Shown in pieces: positions 1-10,749 of a DNA stretch of 64,000 bases. The stretch comes from Isoetes taiwanensis (taxonomy: Eukaryota > Streptophyta > Lycopodiopsida > Isoetales > Isoetaceae), in assembly GCA_021234155.1 (NCBI GenBank), contig JAJEKV010000020.1, positions 2,219,275-2,283,274 on the forward strand, read 5' to 3'. The translations under genes and the position numbers were made by a program. The notes under the pieces are model-generated. The model saw only the letters and a list, made by a program, of their open reading frames with translations. It was not told the DNA's origin and ran no database searches. How positions within the stretch are numbered: position 1 is the first letter of the stretch; every line of letters begins with the position of its first letter.

Positions 1-150
1 CAACGAGCATTTTTTATTTTCAGGTCCAGTGATTACCACGGTGTATCCCCTAGGAGGACTGCGCCATTTGTTCTCATTCTCCAGTACCTAGACAAACGGA
101 CAACAGAATAGTTAACAAATCTTGTATTAATTTAATTCTGAAAGATAAAA

Positions 151-689
151 TTATATGTATACCAGGCCTCTATTAATGTTCGCTCTGAGTAGAGTGACAC
201 GAAATGGTTTACTTGATGGGGGATCATCCTCGCCAGAGGAATCCTCATCTGATGAATCAAGCTCGTTGTATACTGGAGGATCACGGGTATTATGCCGTTT
301 TTTATGTGGCGGATTGTTGCTTGAATTTCCAAGCTGCCAGTTGCCAATAGGCTTTACACGATAATTACCATCACATATATTAGCTGTTAGGCGAGTTCCA
401 TGGTCCGATATACTGCATAAGAGTGCAGTTCCTTCCACCATATTATTTCCTTGCAAAAAGGATTCCCAGCCCTCTGTGAAAAAAGTTCGCCCACCCACGG
501 ATGCTATAAAAATCGAGTACTCCTTTCGGTTAGGACCAATGCCAACAATATACTGATCTTTGGCGAGCATGACTCCATCAGCTTCCTGTAAAATCCAGAT
601 CATGTTAGTAACATCTAAAATACAGCAAATCAACAATGGCTTACCAGTAGCTGACCGAACTTCACGTCTACTAAAAATACTGTCGCCAT
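151..689 (-). CDS. Small B3-domain DNA-binding protein, two exons
   Basis: Two exons join in frame on the minus strand: 689-645 (ATG, 15 codons) and 585-151. The intron has GTAAG at its 5' end and TTTTACAG at its 3' end. The 159-aa product starts MATVFLVDVKFGQLL. It continues with a pattern typical of plant B3 domains (REM-like): a beta-rich stretch, then FFTEGWESFLQGNNMVEGTALLCSI, written here as the motif GWxxFxxxNxxxEGT at about residues 56-73. B3 domains bind DNA in the nucleus. The C-terminal half is low complexity: a basic PPHKKRH patch near residue 107, then an acidic serine run (LDSSDEDSSGEDD). The protein is short for the family and has a single domain, so it may be a partial copy, or further 3' exons may exist. 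The B3 assignment is by pattern only. Confidence 0.68.
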
Positions 690-1971
690 TGATAAGGATT
701 GGAAGCTAATGCGGATTCAAAGTATAGAAGAATGGCTCCGACCGGGAAACTTCATGGACAAGTAATGCATATACAATAAGATATCATCTATTTATGATAC
801 GACTACCTTAATTATAACATACGTATGGCCTATGGAATAGGACTACAGGATATCATGTCAAATCTATGGTAGGTCGGAATATACCTTTAGTATATTCCCT
901 AGTCATTTCATATTGTTCTTCCAATACAATTGATAATTGGCACCATGATCACAACCAATTCCTCATGTCCATTCTTTAAGATAAGGTTTTCTTTATAAAT
1001 ACTCTCAGTTGGCAGGAGGGTCCCTTTGCTAGCAAAGGGATCCTCCAATCCTTTTTGCTAGAATATGGGACCTTATCTGCCTTCCGGTAGGAGGCAGGGA
1101 TATATATATAAAATCTTACTACTCTACTCTACTCACTAGCCTTAGATCCCTTTTGCTCTTAATTCTTAGTCTGGAATCTAAGTGTTCTTATTACAACCCA
1201 AGTTTTAATATTTGTCTATTGACATGTTGCATAAACCTTTAAGGGCAATAACCTCAAGGGTTGATGGTACCTAATTTAATAATAAGTTGATCCATATATA
1301 TGTGCTCATATAACTATCCAAATGTTAATAGTGGTCTATGGACATGTTACATAAATTTTTGAAAGCAATAACCTTAGGTATTGGTGGCACATAAACTATG
1401 AATAAATGGTTTTTATTTACTCAAGGAGATCAAAACAATGACTTACTCTATGGATTATATTTAACATTTTCTAAGGTTTAATAAACATGAAAAATATCTA
1501 CATTAAAGGATGAATGCACCAGAAGCATCATTGACTAAACCAAATTCAAGTCTTTCTTTTCTTAATCCTAGTATGGGAAGATAGGACCACAATACACTTG
1601 ATGGGAACCCATACAAAAAAAACCATTGGGCTTATAATTCATAAAATTGATACATGGAATATTCATGTATCCACGTTATAAGCTCGAACTCTATGGTATG
1701 AACCCTAATCCGACGGAGTGGCTTAACCCTAAAGATATGGCGTATGAACCGATTACATGGCATTTTTCGATCTATTTACAAATGGTTATATGTGTAATGT
1801 AATCATTTCGTTATAAAGGATGAGCTATCTTTGGCCGGATCATCACCACAAACGATATTGTACTAATCAAGGCCTAGATTTGATCGTAGCATCTTGTAAG
1901 ATGAAAATTAAGGCCTAATACATCGACTAATGGGCTGATTAAGGCATCTAACGGTTATACCAGCTATATAA
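690..1971. other. No gene seen; AT-rich intergenic or intron-like DNA
   Basis: No open frame here resembles a known protein. The stretch holds the palindrome at 1018-1043, listed separately. It also has two related sentence-like repeats near 1200-1270 and 1315-1390 (GGTCTATGGACATGTTACATAAA and a close variant), which look like a diverged local duplication. Confidence 0.6.
1010..1110. repeat. Palindrome plus hairpin block, copy 1
   Basis: A near-perfect 26-bp palindrome lies at 1018-1043 (GGGTCCCTTTGC, central TA, then its reverse complement with one mismatch). A second, looser inverted repeat follows (CCTCC ... CTTCCGGTAGGAGG), then TATATATATA. The same arrangement recurs at 10655-10750 and 15204-15300, where the palindrome arms differ but still pair. 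It may mark the end of a repeat family. Confidence 0.75.
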
Positions 1972-2331
1972 GGATCTAATGCTTATCTACCGCTTGGAGT
2001 TAGAGATGGTCGGGCTCGAGGATCCCAAAACAAATACACTAGGCATAAACTCATTGAGTTACTGAGAAAGGCAGGGATTGAGCACCCTAGCCCCCAGCCT
2101 TCCAAGACACAGCTAATGGAGCTATGCAAATTGCATAAGATTGATCCTAACAAATGCAGTGCCAGTGGGAGCATCACGAAATTCATCCCTACTCTCCAGC
2201 CATGTTCAAATACTGCTGCAAATATGGGCAAGTCCAAAGAAGTAGCAGGAAAGAGCATGGAGATTGAATATGTAGCTGATTCAGCAAGCGATGAGGACGA
2301 TTTTATTGAGGAGGAGATACCACTCAATCAG
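1972..2331 (+). CDS. SAP-like exon of an unrecognised gene, copy 1
   Basis: One frame is open from 1972 to an exon end at 2331 (CTCAATCAG, then GTTTAC as donor). It encodes a basic start (RARGSQNKYTRH), a helix-extension-helix stretch (KLIELLRKAGIEHP, then KTQLMELCKLHKIDP) and an acidic end (SASDEDDFIEEEIPLNQ). The helix pair resembles SAP-type DNA-binding folds, but this is pattern only. A paralogue at 19966-20307 shares the helix pair, the acidic region and the terminal LNQ splice junction. The tandem units at 7.7, 12.3 and 16.9 kb share the same junction. No downstream coding exon could be tied to it, so it is probably a gene fragment carried by a repeat. Confidence 0.5.
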
Positions 2332-2399
2332 GTTTACTCATTGTTATATTTCTTGTATTTCTTCTAACTTAGCACAATAGGCATATATTGGTTTTAGAC

Positions 2400-5300
2400 T
2401 GATCTGTCTAGAATACCTCAAGTTGAATATTATTCCTGGTTTTATAACTCAGCAATTACATCATAGGCTAATTAGATCTAATTGGCATTTAAATTTTTGG
2501 GACAGAAATAAACCTTAAGGTTTCTGGTATGAATCTGATTGAATTTAGACATTATCCAGTACTTGTTGTGGTTTATGTTAGGTAGGGATGTTAGTTAGGA
2601 TAAATTGTTGTTATAATCAGCTAGCAGATGCTTCATGTTCCTGTTTTATGCTTTCTCCTAATTGTATGGTTGTTTATGCTATTTTTTAGATGTACCATGC
2701 TTGGCATTATATGCTATCTCCTAAGTGCATTCCAGCTGTTTTTCTTGCACAAATCTATAGTATACATATTTTGCATATTAATCTGTACTGCGCATTTGAC
2801 ATTTATTAGGCATACTTTAAGAATATGGGCCTGGATCTGCCATTAAATATAACAGTAGGCAATACATAGTAAGGTCTGCATACCTTGGATTCTGAATGAC
2901 ACACTGCAGTAGGCAAACATGCTAAATAAAATGCAATATTATTGTGTTTCTATGTGACATAACATGCTGACACTTGATCATTTTTATCCTTGGGTAAAGG
3001 GCTACCTGCTAGTCAATTTCACTGTTACCCAATAGGCTAACCAGTGATCTGTTTGACTGCAGGTAACCAATCATTCTTCTCCCAATCTCTTGTAGTTTGT
3101 GGTGGTTGATGGACTTGAAGAATATACTATAACTGATTTCTACACTTTGTGGTTCTATGTAATTAATGTTCTTTAACATACTTCAGGTAATATCTTTTAG
3201 GTTCCATTCACCCTTAAGTTGTGTTGATTTGATGGCAATAATACTCAAATGTATTTCATTATTTGTACTTATTGAATACAGTTTAAATCTGCAGTTTTTC
3301 TGTTCATTTTTTACTTGCATACTCAGTCTAATTATCTCTTCTAGATTATACTCAACTCAATGGTCTCTAAGGCTTCCCTTTATAGGGTCAGATAAGTCCA
3401 GTAGTTTTTGGCTACTTGGATCCTTTGTCAAATTTTAGGATTTGTCTTAGGCTAGTCTATATATATATATACTTTCCTTTGCCTAGGGTCTAATCTAGCC
3501 AAGTCCATACTCCTAACTTGGTCACTTAACCGAAGCTAGAGAAATTCTGTCCTGGCACTACCCAGGCCCTAAACCAAATGAGTCCAACAAGAATACTAGA
3601 TAAGTTCAATATTTGTCTGAAGCTGTTCTTTATTTTCACATAAACAAGTATTTCCTTTCAACATGCAGCTTTATTGAAAGTGTATCTTTACAAAGCAAAA
3701 AGTGTAGTAGAAATAAAAAATAGTTTTACATTTCATTCTTTACCAGAAAGTATGGTATTATACTTATCCTCATGTTTCCAGCTCATGTGCAAATATTCCA
3801 TTCTTTTTTTCGTCAACAGCTTCCCTGAAAGCAAAGGAGAGACAATTGGAGGAGAGAACCCGTACCTGCAGCCAATCATGCAAACGTTAGCAGTAATCCC
3901 GGTAACGATGCAAGGGCCAAAAGGTACATTGGGTCTCTCAGTTTATCACTGATCACCAATTGTATCCTTTTGCCCTGAGAAACCATTAATCGAGAAAGAG
4001 AAATGGAATTATAACTAAATGATTTTTCCAAATCCAATAAGCTGCAATCGGATTTGCTACTTGTACATTTAACATGTTTAGAGCATTCCAAGTATAAACA
4101 TAGTGCATCCAGTCTATAATGACTTCTTGCAAATACTGTCTAAGTTTAAGCCTTAGACAATGTCTTGAAAAGAGGGCAATAAATATCTTTTCCAGTACGA
4201 ATGCAAGAAAATTCCCATATATCATAACTAGTATATTCATGAAGCATGAATCAGTTTATATTCTATTTTTGCCCGAGGCATGTTCATGTAATCGAAGTAC
4301 ATAGGTTGCATTAACCTTTAATGTAGCACTCCAAGAATGTCTCGAAGCTCCATTATCCAAGTATGAGAGTTCACGGTTATTTCATTTCTTGCTTGACCTT
4401 TCCAAGGCAGCATAAAATCTTCATAGCTGGCCGCTTCATACTGTAGCAGAATAGCAAAAGAGGTTTTAAGGCAATATATGCCTACATCCGTGTTATTATG
4501 ATCAATAACAATTATTAATCACAGCTCAAACCTGAATATTCATGTAAGCGCCTTGTATTCTCAGATAATATTGGCTAGATTGTTTCTCCAGCTACCAGGC
4601 CATGCCATTCAAACCAGGCATCACAAGGTCTATATTAGCAAGGATCCAGAAAAAATCCCTGAAGCAGCATCATATTTGTACGGCCCTGTATGTACAGATC
4701 TGGAATTTGTATCAGAATAAGCAAAATAGAACCACCATATGCTGTTATGGTATGGCGGTAACAGCCATGATTTCTACCTTAGCTATTTATGCCAGAGTAA
4801 AAAAATACCTGTAAAGCTCCAACACAGAGCAAATCGATGGTAGTAACTGCTCCTAAGAGCAAATCGGCCAGTTCTAGCTCTTGAATTTCAGAAGCATCAG
4901 AGTCAGAGATTCTCTGAATAGGTGGATCGGCCAGCAAGGCTGGCTATGGCGACCCTGTAAACCTTGTATGTATCGGATTTTCAGAGGTTGGCTTTGAAGC
5001 GACCGCCTAATGGCAACTCAGAGCATCACAGCGGCCATTTGGCGCCAAGATTCTGGCAGATCGGCGCCAGTCTTAGCCATGGAGAAAATGCCAGACTGTC
5101 AGCAGAGCTTCCACTGGAACTGGTCGGAAATCCCCCACAGACAGCACTGCGACCATATTTGGTCGGATTATTCAGATCATTTTGTTCGGATTAGCATATG
5201 CTGGGCTGCAAACGGCATGTCTGCGACCTGGCCCTAGAAAGAAATACAGAGATTAGGGTTCTGAGCCCTAAGTCGATTTCCAGGAATGCTTTTAAAATTT

Positions 5301-5810
5301 TCCAAGGTTTGATATTTATCAAATAATGTAGAACCCATTAACCAATAATGTTTCCCATAGATATTTTTTTTGAAGAGATTTGCTCGACTCTAAAGTACAA
5401 GGATATGTAATTTTTGCACTTTGAGAGGTCATTGGTTGTTGCACCCATGGGCATATACACCATAATGTATTTTTGTAGCCACTATTTGCAGAGCAAAGGG
5501 TCAAGTAGAGAATAGTGTTTCTCGTGCACAACACGTTGTGTAAAGGGTTTGTATTCCCGTAAAACCATAAACCTGAGTAACTTTGAAAAATATCCAAGTT
5601 CAACATTTTACTCATAGCATATATTGACCCATTGAATTTCAACCTAGAACAATGCATCCCACCAACTTTCAACTAGGACATTGCATCCGTACATGTTTTG
5701 AGATCTTGAGCATACTCAAAGTTGGCATGTGGCTGGCATAAAACCAATTGTACTATGGTCCAATGCACTTTATCATGCAACCAAATATCCCATGCATTAT
5801 ATGCAACTAG
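2400..5810. other. No gene supported; intron-like and intergenic DNA
   Basis: T-rich, intron-like sequence follows the exon ending at 2331. It contains the conserved AG|GT block at 2996-3072, listed separately. Short open frames from 2.6 to 5.7 kb have no recognisable domains and look random. Nothing else is supported. Confidence 0.6.
2996..3072 (+). promoter_or_regulatory. Conserved intronic acceptor-donor block (CTGCAG|GTAACC), copy 1
   Basis: A stretch 0.7 kb downstream of the LNQ exon end contains GTTACCC, then GGCTAA, a T-rich run and CTGCAGGTAACC, so an acceptor AG is followed at once by a donor GT. The same order of motifs occurs at 8155-8262 and its tandem copies and at 20545-20655, each also 0.3-0.7 kb downstream of an LNQ exon end. 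It resembles a recursive (zero-length exon) splice site. That function is inferred. Confidence 0.45.
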
Positions 5811-6075
5811 TACTGCCCTTTAGTATAAGGGCCTTAGCAATATAGGTAACCATGGTGCCATTGCATTATAGGCAGCCATTACACTATAGCAGAATACACC
5901 GTTCTGGTATTCTGTTTATGGCTAGATCCCATATCAAGGTCCCAATTGTGCCTTTTAGTACAGGGGCCATGGCATAATAAGTAACCATGGTGCCATTGTT
6001 CAAACTTGGTGCCATAGCCATATAGGCCACCACTGCACTATAGGAGAATACACAGCTCTTGTATTTTGAGCCTGT
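5811..6075. repeat. Diverged local tandem duplication, about 135-bp period
   Basis: Two neighbouring blocks share GGTAACCATGGTGCCATTG or TAAGTAACCATGGTGCCATTG. Both then have a GGCAGCCA/GGCCACCA segment, and both end in CACTATAG-AGAATACAC followed by a TCTTGTATTTTG-like stretch. The copies are well diverged. Confidence 0.55.
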
Positions 6076-6575
6076 GTTATGGGAATTCTAGACTTCATAT
6101 CAGCATAAACTTCACAAGTGTTGTATCTAGCTCTTGTGTGCAACCGTTTCCAACCTGTTATATATATATTTATATTTATATATATATATATATATATAAA
6201 TATATACATATATATTCAATGGCTGGCTTAGGCACAATTTGACTTATTTCTCGAACCAATTATCTAGACACTGGCTAAGGTGCTATGGACTCTTTATGCT
6301 CTTGCAACACTCCAGAATTTTCATTTACTGAAACTTACTTGCCCATATGGGCATCTTGTGTTAACTGATAGGCTGGCATAGGCTTTACTGATACTGCAGA
6401 TGTAGATGGTTTTGCTAGAGACTTAAGTAACCATGTTATGATGGCATATAATAAAACACATCATTACATTTGTCCTAAGGCTGGCATAGGCGCAGTGTAA
6501 CACCACTGATGGAGTTGTGGCCCAAGAGATTGTTCTTGGCCCATTGTTACAGAGCAATGTTGGAGATCGTCGATT

Positions 6576-6670
6576 ATGGCAAGGAATTTTGCAAAATGTA
6601 TTCAAGAGGTTGATCCCAACTCACTTAGAAGATTATCAAGTGACACATGCCGCCATGACATGATAACTAG
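6576..6670 (+). CDS. Exon-like ORF of the tandem unit, function unknown
   Basis: An ATG opens a frame reading MARNFAKCIQEVDPNSLRR and on to HDMITR, ending at CTAG followed by GTATGTGG, a good donor. A T-rich tract and TTTTTGTAG some 75 bp later could be an acceptor, opening NLDDAFIHLHIWAK before a stop. The same exon is present at 11134-11228 and 15685-15779. Further downstream, to about 7.0 kb, there are Cys/His-containing frames (for example FPCMLWAKCLEKPSQLFHAC), but they are interrupted. I do not recognise the protein; it could be a decayed transposon or host exon. Confidence 0.35.
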
Positions 6671-7639
6671 GTATGTGGAAAATCCATATATTATATTTTT
6701 ATGTCTAGTATCTCCACATTTTTGTTACATATGGCTCTTCAATTTTTGTAGAATCTTGATGATGCTTTTATACATTTGCACATTTGGGCAAAATAATACT
6801 TCTTTGGACTATGGCTCCTTCGTAAGAAAAGGGGCACCACATATTTGGATGTGTACTTTATATAAAGGCTTTCCAAAAAGGCCTTTGAAAAGAAAAGGCA
6901 TGCATGTTTTCCATGCATGCTTTGGGCCAAGTGTCTTGAAAAACCAAGTCAACTCTTTCATGCATGTGATTGCTTTTAGGACACACTTGGTGCAGGAATG
7001 ACACGATCTTTGTAAAGAGCATTTTAATGGTTTTGTTGAGTCTTTACATTTTCATAGAGTATATAGACTGACAGTCGCACCCCACCTCGGATATGGTTTG
7101 CCTCCATGAACAATGGGCAAAATGTTGGATGCCATGGTCAAGGTTATCTAAAATATATTGGCATCTTTTCACGCACTTTTATCAATTTGTTTGTGAATAC
7201 GTCTACATCCACTTCTGTACACTAGTATATGGTCTGGCAATACTGCATACCTACTGAGCGTGATACCTCTGATACAAAAGTTTTTAGGGTTCACATGAGC
7301 CAGGCGAGAAACGACGGTCAGGGTTTATGTGAAAATCTTCCACACGAATTATGGCCAGAGCAACGACCACTGCAGCACACTTCATGCCTTGGTACGAAAA
7401 GCATTAATTCTATGAATCTCCAAGAGGTATGACTTTACTTAAACAGTGACAAGTTTGGACCATTTGAAAACAGTTCAGAAATGGAATTTGGCGCTATTTT
7501 GAGTTTTTGTTGCAAGCCGCATTTGGGCTATAGCAAGATCATTTAGCAATGAGAAGAGCGCTTGCAGAAAGCTTAGCTCTGATAGAATCGCCTACATGGT
7601 GATAAAAAGGGAGGTTCTTGTAGTATTCTAGTCTGATAC

Positions 7640-7845
7640 AAGGACTAGAACAACGGATTCAGATAATGTTAGGCAAAGCAAGACAAATGCAAGCCTTGGC
7701 ATCTGTTCTGAATGCAAGCTATGTTGGATAAACATACGTTGTTTGGAAAGAGCAATACAAGTAATAATATTGGAGCAAGGAGCAGCATGATGGATAAAAT
7801 AGCAAGCTTGGATAATTTTGATGGAATGACGCATCTCTCAATCAG
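7640..7845 (+). CDS. Degenerate LNQ-junction exon in tandem unit 1
   Basis: This segment ends in CTCTCAATCAG followed by GTCTTTCC, the same Leu-Asn-Gln splice junction as the SAP-like exons at 2331 and 20307. Upstream the reading frame is broken by stops, so only the junction and its position relative to the AG|GT block show the relationship. Copies end at 12400 and 16955. It is probably a decayed paralogue. Confidence 0.35.
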
Positions 7846-8154
7846 GTCTTTCCTTGTTTTTATGCAGTTAATGAGGCATTACATGATATGCTTTAAGCTA
7901 GTGTTGCAGTAAGATGCATGTGGTTTTTTTCCCACTATTTGCCTTCTATTCTAACTAATGTACAGTGGCACTGCCCATGGGGCATATCCAGTTAACAATA
8001 AGTCACGTCATTTGCAAAAATCGTGATCAAATGAGGAAGTTATACTAGCATAATTTACCGTTATGAAACAGGAAGTATTTGCTACTCTTATTACTTCATT
8101 TAAAATTGTTATCATGTTGCACATTCAATAATAATCTCTGATTCATTACCTTTT

Positions 8155-8262
8155 GTTAAGGTTGATGGGCGATAAGCCATGAAATTCCTTTGCTTACCTG
8201 TTGGCCAGCACATTGTTACCCTCATTAGGCTAATATTTGTGTTCTTGGCTGCAGGTAACCTG
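8155..8262 (+). promoter_or_regulatory. Conserved intronic acceptor-donor block, tandem unit 1
   Basis: The order of motifs is GGGCGATAAGCC, GCTTACCTGTTGGCC, TTGTTACC, AGGCTAAT (branch-point-like), a T-rich run and TTGGCTGCAG|GTAACCTG. It is much better conserved with the 20.6-kb block than its surroundings are. Copies lie at 12714-12817 and 17274-17371. TTACC upstream can pair with GGTAA at the junction. The likely meaning is a recursive splice point or a structured intronic element; this is inference. Confidence 0.5.
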
Positions 8263-8269
8263 AGTTTCT

Positions 8270-10640
8270 TCTACCTACTCCATTTTATCATTTCTTTGAT
8301 AAAGAAGGTTAGCACGAGCACTTTTCGAAAGATTGCATCTCCAATACATGAGGTTCTTCAATGATTTTCTCACAATCAGAGATGACCTTAGTCTTCAAGA
8401 ACAGAAAATTATTTTCAAACTCTTCAGGTTGTATCACTTTCTCAACCTCGTCTGCAGTAAATATAAGGCAGCACCAAAGGTCTGAATTATGATTCTAGCT
8501 TTATTTGCCTCTAGTAAATGGACAGGCTGTGTAAAACGCTATGATTTTAGCTTTATTTGCCTCTAGTAAATGAACAGGCTGTATGAATACTGCCACATTA
8601 TCCCAGCTGTTTGAAAAGCTTCTTTGACTATTTTTTTGGAACTTGAACAAGTCCACCACATGTAACTCAGAAAGATGGTCTTTCTAGCAAGCTTTTATAT
8701 TCTGAAAAGTTGCCTTAAACCTTTTTCATTGGCTGCATTTGTGGCTTACATAGATTACCATACTTGCAAGAATATCTCAGGTTGCACTCTAAATTAGTTT
8801 GTACTACTTTGTTGAAAATAATGGTATATCATTCCATAGATGGGCTTTATTTTCTAGAATGATGGCTTTCCGAATAATACAAAGTGCATGCCCCCCCATA
8901 AGAACACATTGTCTTATGCAAGATGGTGCATATTAGATGTTGTTTTGCGTTATTGTTTGGCTGCGTAAACCTCGTATTGGTTTCCTGATAAAGTATATGG
9001 ATCGTTAAAAAGGTATTCATGTTCTATTATACAAGTGTCTTGATTAAACCAAGGCTACTGGTGTATCATGTTGCTGATCATGTTAAACATAGCACTCTTG
9101 CATTGTCTTAAATGTATACGGAAAAATGGCTCTTGCAATTGTTGCTTCGTGAACTCTTAAGCATGCTTATCTACACATTTCTATTGGTTAGTACTCTATT
9201 GGCATAGTTGTAGGATCTGTTCAAAATAGTGCTGGTATGAACATTCTTTTATTTTGTGACTTGCATTGAATAGTTCAGATAAAACTTATCAGCATATGTG
9301 TTTGACCTATAAAGTGGCGTCATCATCATCATTCTTTGTAAACAATGATTTATAACTTGAAATGGTCTGTTGTACATGCTTTCTGAAATACAAACTCTCA
9401 ATATATGGAGCCCGGGAGCATACTAGGCATTAAGGTTTTTGATTGAAATCACTGGAAAAAAGCATGTACATGACTTTGTAGCATCTTTAGGATGGCACTT
9501 CTGTTTGTATGAACAGTCTAAATCTTTGAAACTTGAATGCATGTACTTGATTGGATTATTGTATAAACCAGACTACATGGCACCTCTATAAGATTGTCCT
9601 CAATATAAAAAATGGAACTGATAAGTCTGACCAGGCTGAGATATCTCGGTCTGTGTTAGATGTCCGGTAATCGGTCTTAGGATCGGGCCCGGCTTGTATA
9701 TATTCTCGCCTTCGGTTCTTGGGTTTAACCGGTAGGGGTCTTATGAGGGTTCCATGTACACGGTTTATGCATTATGTCTACATTATTTTTTCTGAATTTA
9801 TCCATAGATTTGCACATAAAATGACTGTGATGCATTTTACTTACTCACAAGCTCGTATACTGTTGATCTTCCAAGTCTTGTTTTCTATGTTGGTTCTGTC
9901 TAACAAAAGTGGAACTTAACAGGAAGGTGCTGAAAAGTCCATTGGACAAACATCCGCTGCAAATGAGAACAAATGAGAACAACAAGGAAGAACAAGAAGC
10001 AACTAATGTGTGGTACCCTGAACTCAAGGCATAGGGCTATAATTTGCTAGGACGGCCTGCTCCAAACCAGGCTATGCAAACGGAGGGAGCAATTGAGGTT
10101 CCCAAATATGATCTGTTTTCCAAAGGCATGGTTACAATTTGTTTGGATAGCCTGCTGCAAACCAGCTGGTGCAAACAGTACTTTCAAGCATTCTTGCATG
10201 TAAAAATGGTATGTTACTTTATATACACGTTTATGCTTGATCTTAGTTCATCTCCACAAAGTAAATATTAACATGGATTTTACAAAGGCTCTTGGTTGGC
10301 AATGATCAAGTGATCACATGAGTATACTTGTGTTTCGGCTTGTTTCAAAAAATAACAAACAGTTTCAATGCCTACATAGGCATTACATGAAAGAGTTTGA
10401 TCTCTGGATCATACATTACTAGCATTCATGAAAATGACATTGGTGATCCTGAATTAGTTCCACGGAACATACTGCACAACAATCCTTCTTTTTCTGCTGA
10501 TGACTTAAATGAATGAGTACAATACAATATCAACACTCTCTCGGAAGGGCTCTAAATACACAAGTAAGTATATTATGTCAATTCTTTACATTTCTGTTTT
10601 CATATCTTATTTTAGGGAGGCAAAATTCCTATTGGAACAC
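8270..10640. other. No gene supported inside tandem unit 1
   Basis: This is AT-rich DNA with a 65-bp internal duplication near 8485-8580 (GCTTTATTTGCCTCTAGTAA occurs twice) and no convincing coding frame. The equivalent parts of units 2 and 3 (about 12.8-15.2 and 17.4-18.7 kb) are the same. Confidence 0.6.
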
Positions 10641-10654
10641 ATAGGTTGCAGGAT

Positions 10655-10678
10655 GGGTCCCTATGTACATAGGGACCC
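10655..10678. repeat. Perfect 24-bp palindrome, unit 1
   Basis: GGGTCCCTATGT followed by its exact reverse complement. It is then followed by CCTCC ... CTTCCCGGAAGGAGG, a second inverted repeat, and a TA tract. It is related to the block at 1018-1043. Confidence 0.9.
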
Positions 10679-10749
10679 CTCCTGATCCCTATGTACTAAA
10701 ACCAGGGGCCCTATCTTGCTTCCCGGAAGGAGGTAGGCTAAAATTATAT

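Larger units (their letters stand above)
6191..10749 (+). repeat. Tandem unit 1
   Basis: This is the first full unit. In order it contains an exon-like ORF (6576-6670), a degenerate coding stretch to about 7.2 kb, the LNQ splice-junction exon (ending at 7845), the AG|GT intronic block (8155-8262), about 1.3 kb of featureless AT-rich DNA, a GGGCCCGG segment near 9.68 kb, and the 24-bp palindrome at 10655-10678. It ends in a TA tract. Confidence 0.9.
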
